The notes beneath the pieces were generated by a model. It made no database searches. It saw nothing but the letters and a program-made list of their open reading frames with translations, and was not told the DNA's origin. Positions 15,967-25,424 of a stretch of DNA of 64,000 nucleotides are shown here, piece by piece. The position numbers and the translations under genes are program-made. Origin of the DNA: DATBSK01 sp964501785 (lineage in GTDB: Bacteria > Actinomycetota > Acidimicrobiia > IMCC26256 > PALSA-555); contig CAZCUD010000003.1 in NCBI GenBank assembly GCA_964501785.1, positions 62,001 to 126,000 on the forward strand, read 5' to 3'. Each line of letters opens with the position of its first letter. Position 1 is the stretch's first letter.

Positions 15967-18365
15967 GGCGCCGGCTCCTCGATCCGCTCGTCCCGGGCCT
16001 CGTGGGTGGCGGGGGTCGACCCGTCGTCCGGCTCGCCGCCGGATCGGCGACGCCGATCGGCGACGACCAGCGACACGATCCCGAGCGCAGCGAGCGCGAG
16101 GACGGTGATCTCGCCCAGCGTGTCGAAGCCGCGGAAGTCGGTGAGGATGACGTTGACGACGTTGCGACCCTCACCCTCGAGCAGCGCCTCCTTGGCGAGG
16201 TCCTCGGAGATCGGCGGTACCGAACGCGAGCCCACGGCCACCACCGTGAACACCGACACGAAGGTCCCGATCGCGAGGGCCACCACGACCTGCACCCGGC
16301 GACGCCGCCGCTCGCGGCGTCGCACCGGGAACTGCTTGGGGAGGTGCCGGAGCACGAGCACGAAGACGACGACCGTGAGCGTCTCGATCAGCAGCTGGGT
16401 CAGCGCCAGGTCGACCCCACCCTGGATCAGGTAGAGCGCCGAGATCGTGTAGCCCACGACGCCGACGAGCAGCACGGCGACGAAGCGGCTGCGCGCGAGC
16501 ACGGTGGCCACGGCCCCGACGACGAGCATCGCGACGACGACGACCTGCAGCGGTGACTCCGCGAACGCGTAGTCGCGCGGCCACTCGATCGCGAACGCGA
16601 GCGCGACGCCCGGGAGCGCCAGCACCGTCAACGCGATGATCGTGAGGTACACGGGCAACGAGCCGCTCTGCACGACGCCGGTGACCCGGTCGGCGATCCG
16701 GTTGAGGAGCGTCAGCGAACCCCGGTAGGCGTCGTCGGATCCTCGGGGCGACGGCGCACTCGCCTGGAGGCGCTCGACGCGGCGCCGGTTCACGGCGAGC
16801 ACGATGCCGCCGCCGACGGTCAGCAACGAGAGGAGCAGCGCCGCGGTGATCCCGTGCCAGAGCGAGAGCCCCTCGCTGCTCACCCCCGGATCCAGCGCCT
16901 GGGCGCCGTCGACGACGAGCGGATCGGCGAGCGCGGGCGCGAGGCCGAGCACGAGGCAGAGCGCGCCGAGGAGCACGACGGGCGCGACGAAGAGGCGCGT
17001 CGGGCGCGGGATCGCGGGCCCGACGAGGTCCGCGCCGGTGTCGGGAGCCTTGCTCGCGAACGCCCCCCACACGAAGCGCCAGCTGTACGCGAACGTGAGC
17101 ATCGAGCCGATCACGATCGTCGTCAGGACGAGCGCGTCGACCGTCGTCGACACCGCGCCGTCGAGGTAGGCGCCGTAGGCCAGCTCCTTCGCGACGAACC
17201 CGAACAGTGGGATCAGCCCGGCCATCGAGGCCGCAGCGAGGATCGCAGCGGCCGCGAGCACCGGGAGTCGGCGCGCGAGGCCGGTGAGGCGGCGCACGTC
17301 GCGCGTGTGGGCCTGGTGGTCGACGACCCCGACGGTCAGGAAGAGCGCGGCCTTGAACAGCGCGTGCGCGAGGAGCAGCGCCGCGCCGGCTTCGACCGCG
17401 CCCGGAACGCCGGTGCCGAAGAGCACGACGAGGAACCCGAGCTGGCTGACCGTCCCGAACGCGAGCAACAGCTTGAGGTCGTGCTGGCGCAGGGCCCGGT
17501 ACCCGCCGACGAGCATCGTGAGGCCGCCGATCGTCAGGACGATCGGGCGCCAGACGCCCTCCAGCGCGAACGCCGGCGCGAACCGCGCGATGAGGTAGAT
17601 GCCGGCCTTCACCATCGTCGCCGAGTGCAGATAGGCGCTCACCGGCGTCGGCGCGACCATCGCCCCGGGCAGCCACGAGTGGAAGGGGACCTGGGCCGAC
17701 TTCGTCGCCGCGCCGAAGATCACCAGGATCAGTGCGGCCGGGACCACGCCGCCGCTCGGCGCCTGCTCGAGGATCCCGTGCAGCGACGTCGTCCCGGCCG
17801 CCTGCGAGAGCAGCACCAGCCCCGCGAGCAGCGCCAGGCCGCCGCCGCCGGTGATGAGCAGCGCCTGGCGGGCGGCGGCGCGCGCCGATCCCTTCTCGTC
17901 CTCGTAGCCGATCAGCAGGTACGAGGTGATGGACGTCAGCTCCCAGAAGACGAACAGCAGGAGCACGTTGTCGCTGACGACCAGACCGAACATCGCGCCG
18001 GAGAACGCGGTGAGCTGCGCGGCGAGCGTTCCGATCTTCGGTGACTCGTGACCCGCGAAGTACGAGGACGAGTAGACGAAGACGAGCACGCCGATGCCCG
18101 ACACGATCACGACCATCAAGAGGCTGAACGCGTCGAAGCGGAAGCCCAGGTCGAGCCCGAGCTCGGGTACCCAGTCGACGTGCTCGGTGACCACCTGACC
18201 GTCGACGACGCTCGGTGCCTGCCAGATCGCCCAGACGAGCGCGGCGAGCGGTGCGAGCGCGCACCACCAGAAGACCCGACGCCCGAGTCGCGGGGCGAGC
18301 AGGGACGCGCCGATCGCGATCAGCCCGTGGAAGAGGATGAGCGCGAGCAACACCGGCGGCCCCAT
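15963..18365 (-). CDS. mrpA: Mrp Na+/H+ antiporter subunit A
   Basis: 800 residues from ATG 18365, the usual length of a full MrpA with NuoL-like core and C-terminal MrpB-like extension. Visible: LLLFVFWELTSITSYLLIGY (helix-5 glutamate), KSAQVPFHSWLPGAMVAPTP with TKSAQ lysine, YLHSATMVKAGIYLI, HDLKLLLAFGTVSQLGF, AHALFKAALFLTVGVVDH, and the extension GVDLALTQLLIETLTVVVFVLVL followed by LTDFRGFDTLGEITVLALA. First gene of a seven-gene operon A-B-C-D-E-F-G. The complex exports Na+ in exchange for protons and helps alkali/salt tolerance. Confidence 0.96.
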   Translation of the reverse strand: MGPPVLLALILFHGLIAIGASLLAPRLGRRVFWWCALAPLAALVWAIWQAPSVVDGQVVTEHVDWVPELGLDLGFRFDAFSLLMVVIVSGIGVLVFVYSSSYFAGHESPKIGTLAAQLTAFSGAMFGLVVSDNVLLLFVFWELTSITSYLLIGYEDEKGSARAAARQALLITGGGGLALLAGLVLLSQAAGTTSLHGILEQAPSGGVVPAALILVIFGAATKSAQVPFHSWLPGAMVAPTPVSAYLHSATMVKAGIYLIARFAPAFALEGVWRPIVLTIGGLTMLVGGYRALRQHDLKLLLAFGTVSQLGFLVVLFGTGVPGAVEAGAALLLAHALFKAALFLTVGVVDHQAHTRDVRRLTGLARRLPVLAAAAILAAASMAGLIPLFGFVAKELAYGAYLDGAVSTTVDALVLTTIVIGSMLTFAYSWRFVWGAFASKAPDTGADLVGPAIPRPTRLFVAPVVLLGALCLVLGLAPALADPLVVDGAQALDPGVSSEGLSLWHGITAALLLSLLTVGGGIVLAVNRRRVERLQASAPSPRGSDDAYRGSLTLLNRIADRVTGVVQSGSLPVYLTIIALTVLALPGVALAFAIEWPRDYAFAESPLQVVVVAMLVVGAVATVLARSRFVAVLLVGVVGYTISALYLIQGGVDLALTQLLIETLTVVVFVLVLRHLPKQFPVRRRERRRRRVQVVVALAIGTFVSVFTVVAVGSRSVPPISEDLAKEALLEGEGRNVVNVILTDFRGFDTLGEITVLALAALGIVSLVVADRRRRSGGEPDDGSTPATHEARDERIEEPAP

Positions 18366-18472
18366 GCGAGTGGCTACATCATGCCGACCAGGCTTCCCGG
18401 CGCTCCGTGACGGAGCGTAGCCGTGGGGTCCGATCGCGGCCGCCTCGAAGGCCGCCGAACCGCGATGCGATG

Positions 18473-19402
18473 ATGGCGGCGATGGGCCCCGCGCTGGCGA
18501 TCGTCGGGCTCGTCCTGCTCGTCATCGGCGCCGACCGGCTCGTCCACGCGTCGGCGACCCTGTCGGTGAGCCTCGGTGTGCCGCCCGTCGTCGTCGGTGC
18601 CCTGGTGATCGGGTTCGGCACGTCGCTCCCCGAGCTCCTCGCGTCGGGGCTCGCGGCTGCCGAAGGCGAAGGAGACCTCGCGGTCGGCAGCATCGTGGGT
18701 TCGAACACCGCGAACCTGTCGCTGGTCCTGGGCATCGTCGGGCTGCTCGCCGCGCCACGACTCGCCTCGCGCGTGCTGCGCCGCGAGGCTCCCGCCGCGA
18801 CCGTCGCGGTCCTCTTGTTCGCCGCGCTGCTCCCGCTCGGTCGGGCCGACGGGCTCGTGCTGCTGCTCGGCTTCGCGATCGTGACGGCGCTCCTGGTCCG
18901 CTCGTCCAGGATCAGGGGGGACGTCCTCGAGGAGGAGGTCGAGTCCACGACTCCGGCCGAGGGATCGCCGAGGCGGCTCGCCGTCGCGATCGGCTTGGCG
19001 CTGGTGGTGACCGCGATCGGCGCGCAGGTGCTGGTGTCGGGTGCGACTCGTACTGCCGACGACCTGGGGATCTCCGGCGGGCTCGTCGGGTTCACCCTGG
19101 TCGCCCTGGGCACGTCGGCGCCCGAGATCGTCGCCGCCGTCGCCGCGTCACGCCGGGGTGCCCCCGACCTCGCGGTCGGCAACGTGCTCGGCTCCAACAT
19201 CTTCAACTCGCTGCTCGTCGGCGGCGTCGTCGGTGTGATCGGCCCCGGGTCGATCGACGCGGGCCTCGTGACCGTGGCCTGGCTCACCGTCGCCGTCAGC
19301 CTGCTCACATGGCTCTTGCTGTGGCGCGGCCGACGGATCGAGCGCTGGGAAGGCGCCTTGCTCGTGGTGGTGTACGCCGCGACCGTCCCGCTGGTCGCCT
19401 GA
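18473..19402 (+). CDS. calcium/sodium exchanger of the CaCA family (YrbG-like)
   Basis: About 309 residues; ATGs at 18470, 18473 and 18482 are all possible. Two inverted alpha-repeats are plain: GFGTSLPELLASGLAA with GSIVGSNTANLSLVLG in the first half, and ALGTSAPEIVAAVAAS with GNVLGSNIFNSLLVGG in the second. These GxG(T)SxPE and GSN(x)N motifs form the ion sites. About ten hydrophobic segments. It exchanges Ca2+ for Na+ or H+ across the membrane. Divergent from mrpA across about 107 bp, so the two ion-transport units may be regulated together. Confidence 0.9.
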   Translation: MAAMGPALAIVGLVLLVIGADRLVHASATLSVSLGVPPVVVGALVIGFGTSLPELLASGLAAAEGEGDLAVGSIVGSNTANLSLVLGIVGLLAAPRLASRVLRREAPAATVAVLLFAALLPLGRADGLVLLLGFAIVTALLVRSSRIRGDVLEEEVESTTPAEGSPRRLAVAIGLALVVTAIGAQVLVSGATRTADDLGISGGLVGFTLVALGTSAPEIVAAVAASRRGAPDLAVGNVLGSNIFNSLLVGGVVGVIGPGSIDAGLVTVAWLTVAVSLLTWLLLWRGRRIERWEGALLVVVYAATVPLVA

Positions 19403-19412
19403 AGCGAGGCGC

Positions 19413-19700
19413 TCAGACGCGGAGCAGGCGCTCGATCGCGCACACGGCCTCGTCGACCTTCTCGTCGCCGGCCTCTTCGCTGCTCGCTGCGGCCTCGCGG
19501 ACGCAGTGGCGCACGTGCTCGTCGAGGAGGCCGAGGCCGATGCCTTGAAGCGCCTTGGTCGCGGCCGCGACCTGGGTGAGCACGTCGATGCAGTACTCGT
19601 CGTCGGCGATCATCCGCTCGATGCCGCGCACCTGGCCCTCGATGCGGCGCAGGCGAGCCCGATAGCGGTCCTTGGTGAGGGAGTAGCCCCTGGTTGCCAC
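19413..19700 (-). CDS. csoR: CsoR-family copper-sensing repressor
   Basis: 95 residues from GTG 19700. The all-helical CsoR/RcnR family is shown by DRYRARLRRIEGQVRGIERMI and the Cys-His-Cys copper site, Cys37 (DEYCIDV), His62 and Cys66 (DEHVRHCV), plus LLRV at the end. The GTG is chosen because the in-frame ATG at 19718 lies in the middle of the operator. Copper binding releases the protein from DNA. It faces copA, which it very likely controls along with itself. Confidence 0.9.
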   Translation of the reverse strand: MATRGYSLTKDRYRARLRRIEGQVRGIERMIADDEYCIDVLTQVAAATKALQGIGLGLLDEHVRHCVREAAASSEEAGDEKVDEAVCAIERLLRV

Positions 19701-19701
19701 C

Positions 19702-19729
19702 TTGCCAAGATACCCCATAGGGGTATATG
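19702..19729 (+). promoter_or_regulatory. copA promoter with CsoR operator
   Basis: A perfect palindrome ATACCCC-ATA-GGGGTAT lies at 19710-19726, matching the GC-rich CsoR operator style (TACCCC, short centre, GGGGTA). It fills the space between a candidate -35 TTGCCA (19702-19707) and -10 TATATG (19724-19729), spaced 16 bp, reading towards copA. Bound repressor would block polymerase. It also overlaps the 5' leader of csoR on the other strand, consistent with autoregulation. Confidence 0.85.
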
Positions 19730-19771
19730 GTGTCCAGGACTCGCTCGGCCGGACCGCTCCGGGGAGGCCAC

Positions 19772-22090
19772 ATGAGCCCGACCACACACGAGGAAGCGCG
19801 GGAAGTGACCGCCGACGCGAGCCCCGGGCCGCTGGAGCGCTGCGAGCTGCCGATCGAGGGCATGTCGTGCGCATCGTGCGCGGCTCGCATCGAGAAGGCG
19901 CTCGACGCCCGTCCCGGCGTGCGCGACGCGGCGGTCAACTTCGCGTCGAAGCGGGCCACGGTCACCTTCGACCCCCACGCGATCCATCGTGGCGAGCTGA
20001 CGCAGACGGTGGTCGACCTGGGCTACGGCGTGCCCGACGAGTCGCCCTCCGACCCGGAGGCCGACGAGCTGCGCGACCTGCGCCCGCGCCTGCTGGTGTC
20101 GATCGCGCTGACGGTGCCGGTGGTGCTGATCTCGATGGTGCCGGCGCTCATGTTCGCCGGCTGGCAATGGGTCGCGCTCGCGCTCTCGACCCCCGTCATC
20201 TTCTGGGGCGGATGGCCGTTCCACCGCTACGCGATCGCCGCGGCGCGCCACGGCACCACCACCATGGACACCCTCGTCACCATCGGCACGCTGGCCGCGT
20301 ACGTCTGGTCGACGGTGGCGCTCGTCTTCCTCGGCGCGGCCGACCACGACGGAGGCATGTCGTTCGGCGCGATGTTCTCGGGCGACGGCGACCTCCACGT
20401 CTACTACGAGACCGCGACAGTCATCGTGACGCTGCTGTTGCTGGGTCGGTACTTCGAGGCGCGAGCGCGACGCCGCTCGAGCCAAGCCCTTCGCGTGCTC
20501 CTCGAGCTGGGCGCGAAGACCGCGACGCTGGAGTCGGGCGACGAGGTGCCGATCTCCGAGCTGCGCGTCGGTGACCGCTTCGTCGTCCGTCCCGGCGAGA
20601 AGGTCGCGACCGACGGTCGGGTCGTCGACGGCGCATCCGCGGTCGACGTGTCGATGCTCACCGGAGAGCCGGTGCCCTTCGACGTCGGTCCCGGGAGCGA
20701 GGTCTTCGGCGCCACCGTCAACACCTCCGGGCGGGTCGTGGTGGAGGCGACCCGGGTCGGCAGCGAGACGGCCCTCGCCCAGATCGCGCGCCTGGTAGAG
20801 CAGGCGCAGGGCTCGAAGGCGCCGGTGCAGCGCCTCGCCGACCGCATCTCCGCCGTGTTCGTGCCGGTGGTGCTCGTCGTCGCCGCGCTGACGCTGGTCG
20901 TGTGGCTCGCGGTCACGGGCGAGGCCGACAGCGCCTTCACCGCCGCGGTCGCCGTCCTCATCATCGCTTGCCCCTGCGCGCTCGGTCTGGCGACGCCGAC
21001 GGCGATCATGGTCGGCACCGGTCGCGCGGCCCAGCTCGGCATCGTGATCAAGGGCGGCGACGTCCTCGAGGCGACGCGCACCGTCGACGCGGTCCTGCTC
21101 GACAAGACCGGCACCATCACCGAGGGGCAGATGCACCTCGTCGACGTCGTCGTCGCTCCGGGCGGCGACGCCGGCACGGTGCTGGCTCGCGCCGCGAGCG
21201 TCGAGGAGGGATCCGAGCATCCGATCGCACGCGCGGTCGTCGGCGGGGCCCGTGAGCGCGGCCTCGACGTGCGCCCACCCTCCGGCTTCGTGAACGAGCC
21301 CGGCCGTGGCGCGCGCGGCACCGTCGACGGCGTGGAGGTGCGTGTCGGCCGCGCCGCGTTCGTCGGCACGGCGACACCCGAGCTCGAAGCGGCCGCGGCC
21401 GACGACGGCGTGCACACGCTCGTCCACGTCGGCTGGGACGGCACCGCGCGCGGCGTGCTCCTCGTCGCGGACACCGTGAAGGCGTCGGCACCCGCCGCGA
21501 TCGCGGCGTTGCACGACTTGGGGCTTCGCACCGTCATGGTGACGGGCGACCGCGAGCCCACGGCCCGAGCGGTCGCCGCCGAGGTCGGCATCACCGACGT
21601 GGTCGCGGGGGTGCTGCCGGAGCAGAAGGTGGACGTCGTGCGCGCGCGCCAGCGCGACGGGCATCGGGTCGCCGTCGTCGGAGACGGCGTCAACGACGCG
21701 CCCGCGCTCGCCCAGGCCGACCTGGGCATCGCCATCGGGACCGGCACCGACGTGGCGATCGAGGCGAGCGACCTCACGCTCGTCTCGCAGTCGCTCGGCG
21801 CGGTGGCCGACGCGATCGCGCTGTCGCGGCGCACGCTGTCGACGATCAAGGGCAACCTGTTCTGGGCCTTCGCCTACAACGTCGCTGCGATCCCGCTCGC
21901 GGCGCTCGGGCTCCTGAACCCGGTGATCGCCGCCGCCGCGATGGGGTTCTCGTCGGTGTTCGTGGTGACCAACTCGCTGCGCCTGCGGCGCTTCCGTGGC
22001 TATCGCGCGACGCCGTCGGGGCGCGGCGAGGCCGCGGGCGCGTCGTCGGACGCTCCCGCCGAGGTCAGGCTCGGCGCAGGAAGTCGTTGA
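19772..22090 (+). CDS. copA: copper-exporting P1B-type ATPase CopA
   Basis: 772 residues from ATG 19772. One N-terminal heavy-metal domain with GMSCASC (Cys33, Cys36); the membrane CPC (residues 400-402) for Cu+; the TGEP actuator loop; the phosphorylated aspartate in DKTGT (Asp444); SEHPIA nucleotide loop; MVTGDREPTA; and VGDGVNDAPALAQADLGIAIG hinge, split over two family blocks. About eight membrane segments. It pumps Cu+ out of the cytoplasm. Its 5' region carries the CsoR operator. Its last 26 bp overlap the convergent DUF2505 gene. Confidence 0.96.
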   Translation: MSPTTHEEAREVTADASPGPLERCELPIEGMSCASCAARIEKALDARPGVRDAAVNFASKRATVTFDPHAIHRGELTQTVVDLGYGVPDESPSDPEADELRDLRPRLLVSIALTVPVVLISMVPALMFAGWQWVALALSTPVIFWGGWPFHRYAIAAARHGTTTMDTLVTIGTLAAYVWSTVALVFLGAADHDGGMSFGAMFSGDGDLHVYYETATVIVTLLLLGRYFEARARRRSSQALRVLLELGAKTATLESGDEVPISELRVGDRFVVRPGEKVATDGRVVDGASAVDVSMLTGEPVPFDVGPGSEVFGATVNTSGRVVVEATRVGSETALAQIARLVEQAQGSKAPVQRLADRISAVFVPVVLVVAALTLVVWLAVTGEADSAFTAAVAVLIIACPCALGLATPTAIMVGTGRAAQLGIVIKGGDVLEATRTVDAVLLDKTGTITEGQMHLVDVVVAPGGDAGTVLARAASVEEGSEHPIARAVVGGARERGLDVRPPSGFVNEPGRGARGTVDGVEVRVGRAAFVGTATPELEAAAADDGVHTLVHVGWDGTARGVLLVADTVKASAPAAIAALHDLGLRTVMVTGDREPTARAVAAEVGITDVVAGVLPEQKVDVVRARQRDGHRVAVVGDGVNDAPALAQADLGIAIGTGTDVAIEASDLTLVSQSLGAVADAIALSRRTLSTIKGNLFWAFAYNVAAIPLAALGLLNPVIAAAAMGFSSVFVVTNSLRLRRFRGYRATPSGRGEAAGASSDAPAEVRLGAGSR

Positions 22091-22556
22091 GGAGCGCGGC
22101 CTCGCCGGCGGCGTAGTCGCGCAGGCCCTCGACGATCACGCGCTCGACGCGCCCCCCGACGAGGGGGACGCGCACCTCGAGCTCGCCGCGCAGCTCGCGT
22201 CGCGTGCCGGCGCCGTCGGCGACGAGGGTGTCGTCGTAGCTCGCGGCGAGGCGGTCGGGGTAGTGGTCGGGCAGGATCTCGTGCCTGGCGGCGAGCACCG
22301 TGAAGTCGAACGTCGCGTCGTCGACCCAGGTGAGCTTTGCCGGATCGACGACGGCCGTCACCGCCGACGACAGGTCACCGACGAAGCGCATCCGGACGCG
22401 CAGGCGCGCCGAGCGTGCGTCCTGGGTGCGCTCGATCACCTCGGAGTCACCGAGCTTCGGGAGCGCGGCCCGCGCGGCGAGGAAGTCGGGATCGAGCAAC
22501 ATGTCCTGCACGTCGGCCGGTGCGGCCACGAGCGCTTGCGCGAATGAGAACTGCAT
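22065..22556 (-). CDS. DUF2505 family protein (SRPBCC-like)
   Basis: 163 residues from ATG 22556. The pattern fits DUF2505: MQFSFAQALVAAPADVQDML, FLAARAALPKLGDSEVIERT, RLRVRMRFVGDLSSAV, LTWVDDATFDFTV, GTRRELRGELEVRVPLVGG and RVIVEGLRDYAAGEAALLNDFL. These are START-like ligand-binding proteins of unknown ligand in actinobacteria. It ends inside copA (convergent) and starts 32 bp from divergent metF. Confidence 0.85.
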   Translation of the reverse strand: MQFSFAQALVAAPADVQDMLLDPDFLAARAALPKLGDSEVIERTQDARSARLRVRMRFVGDLSSAVTAVVDPAKLTWVDDATFDFTVLAARHEILPDHYPDRLAASYDDTLVADGAGTRRELRGELEVRVPLVGGRVERVIVEGLRDYAAGEAALLNDFLRRA

Positions 22557-22588
22557 CGCTGCGAACGCTACGCGTACGCTCGAACCCG

Positions 22589-23461
22589 ATGGTGAAGATC
22601 GCCGACACGATCGCGGCGGGCGGCCACGTCGTCTCCTTCGAGTTCTTCCCCCCGAAGACCGACGAGGCGATGGCGACGCTCCACCGCACGCTCGAAGAGC
22701 TCGAGCCGCTGCGGCCGTCGTTCGTGTCGGTCACCTACGGCGCCGGTGGCACCACCCGCGACCGCACGCACGAGATCGTGGTGCGGATCAACGGCGACAC
22801 GCCGATGACCGCCATGGCGCACCTGACGTGCGCGGCGCACACGGTTGCGGAGCTGGAGGAGATCGTCACCCGCTACCGCGAGGCCGGCGTCGAGAACATC
22901 CTGGCGCTCGGCGGCGATCCGCCCCGTGACCTCGACCTCCCCGAGGGCGAGCTGCGGTACGCGATCGAGCTCGTCCGCCTCGTGCGCCGGATGGGCGACT
23001 TCTCGATCGGCGTGGCTGTGCACCCCGAGCCCCACCCCCGGTCTCCCACGCTCGCGGACGACCGCCGTCACAGCGCGGAGAAGCTCGCCGAGGCCGACTT
23101 CGCCATCACGCAGTTCTTCTTCGACGCCGCGCACTACTTCGATCTCGTCACGTCGCTTCGCGACCTGGGCGTCGCCAAGCCCGTCATCCCGGGCATCATG
23201 CCGGTGCTGAGCATCGCCGGCACGAAGCGCATGGCGGAGATGCAGGGCTCGGAGTTCCCCGAGTGGTTCATGGACAAGCTGCGTCCGTACGAGGACGACC
23301 CCGACGCGGTGCGGCGCATCGGCATCGAGGAGGCGACCCGGCTCTGTCGGACGCTGCTCGACGGCGGGGCGCCGGGCCTGCACTTCTACACGCTCAACCG
23401 CTCGATGGCGACGCGCGAGATCCACTCCAACCTGGGGCTGGGCGAGCCCGAGTCGGGATGA
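22589..23461 (+). CDS. metF: 5,10-methylenetetrahydrofolate reductase
   Basis: 290 residues from ATG 22589. MTHFR TIM-barrel signatures: VVSFEFFPPKTDEA (substrate glutamate), FVSVTYGAGGTTRDRT, HLTCAAHTVAEL, GVENILALGGDPP, VAVHPEPHPRSP, FAITQFFFDAAHYFD and PVIPGIMPVLSI, GLHFYTLNRSMAT. It reduces methylene-THF to methyl-THF with FAD for methionine synthesis. The open frame extends upstream, but that part overlaps DUF2505 on the other strand. No riboswitch is apparent in the 32-bp upstream gap. Confidence 0.95.
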   Translation: MVKIADTIAAGGHVVSFEFFPPKTDEAMATLHRTLEELEPLRPSFVSVTYGAGGTTRDRTHEIVVRINGDTPMTAMAHLTCAAHTVAELEEIVTRYREAGVENILALGGDPPRDLDLPEGELRYAIELVRLVRRMGDFSIGVAVHPEPHPRSPTLADDRRHSAEKLAEADFAITQFFFDAAHYFDLVTSLRDLGVAKPVIPGIMPVLSIAGTKRMAEMQGSEFPEWFMDKLRPYEDDPDAVRRIGIEEATRLCRTLLDGGAPGLHFYTLNRSMATREIHSNLGLGEPESG

Positions 23462-23482
23462 CTCGGGTCGCGCCCTGAAGGC

Positions 23483-24160
23483 CTAGAGCGCGGCTTCCAG
23501 GCGGCCCACGCCGGTCTCGGTCATGGCGACCACGTCGTCGGAGGGCGGCGGACCGCTGGAGTTGAAGAACCCGAACGCGTCGATCGCCCGACCCACGCGC
23601 ACGACCTGGAGGTCGACGTAGAACGACTCCTTCTCACCGTCGGCCGACGCCTCGATCTCGATCTCGTACCCGACCGCCTCGTCGCCCAGGTCGGGGTCGT
23701 AGCGCTTCGCGGTCACGTCGACCTCGGCGTCGGACGCGTCGAGCTGGGCCTCGAAGAGCTCGCGGTAGGTCGCTTCGAAGCAGTCTTCGGCCGTCTTGCC
23801 GGAGTACGCGCGGTAGACGGTGCGTGCAGCGCGGGGCTGCTCGAACACGGCGACCTTGTTGTTGATGAGGGCACCGCCGGACGCCGCGGGGATGTCGAAC
23901 TCCGCTTCCGCGTTGGGGGCCTCGTCGAGCCGGTCTCGGTTCGCACGGATCGCCCGGCATGCCTTCGACGACGGCGGCTCGTCGTCGTCGGACGGTTGAC
24001 GGACCTCGAAGCTCGTGGGCACGTCGTCGATCGTCAGCACCGAGTCGTCGGCGATCTGCTGGTCTTCCGACGTCTCGAGGCCCGCTCGGGCGGGACCGGC
24101 GAGGAACGCGGGCACCGCGACGGCGAGCAGGGCGGCGATGACGATCGGGGTTCGCGGCAT
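23483..24160 (-). CDS. secreted protein, unknown function
   Basis: 225 residues from ATG 24160. An N-terminal signal peptide (MPRTPIVIAALLAVAVPAFL ending in AGPARA) is followed by a soluble domain: LTIDDVPTSFEVRQPSDDDE, CRAIRANRDRLDEAPNAEAE, NNKVAVFEQPRAARTVYRAY, CFEATYRELFEAQL, and FYVDLQVVRVGRAIDAFGFF. Two cysteines may pair outside the cell. It resembles secreted actinobacterial proteins of the sensor/PknH-like or ligand-binding type, but no family is recognised with confidence. An upstream ATG at 24199 would add a basic lead. Confidence 0.75.
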   Translation of the reverse strand: MPRTPIVIAALLAVAVPAFLAGPARAGLETSEDQQIADDSVLTIDDVPTSFEVRQPSDDDEPPSSKACRAIRANRDRLDEAPNAEAEFDIPAASGGALINNKVAVFEQPRAARTVYRAYSGKTAEDCFEATYRELFEAQLDASDAEVDVTAKRYDPDLGDEAVGYEIEIEASADGEKESFYVDLQVVRVGRAIDAFGFFNSSGPPPSDDVVAMTETGVGRLEAAL

Positions 24161-24282
24161 GGGCGCGATCCTGACACGTGGTCGGAGGCGTTCCGTCACC
24201 AGCCGAACGGAGCGCCGGTAGCCTCTGTGGAGACCAGCGGCTCGGGCGCGGCGTGGAGCGCCCGGCGAGAGAGGGGGCTCTC

Positions 24283-25416
<1,134 letters not shown>

Positions 25417-25424
25417 GCGCGACC

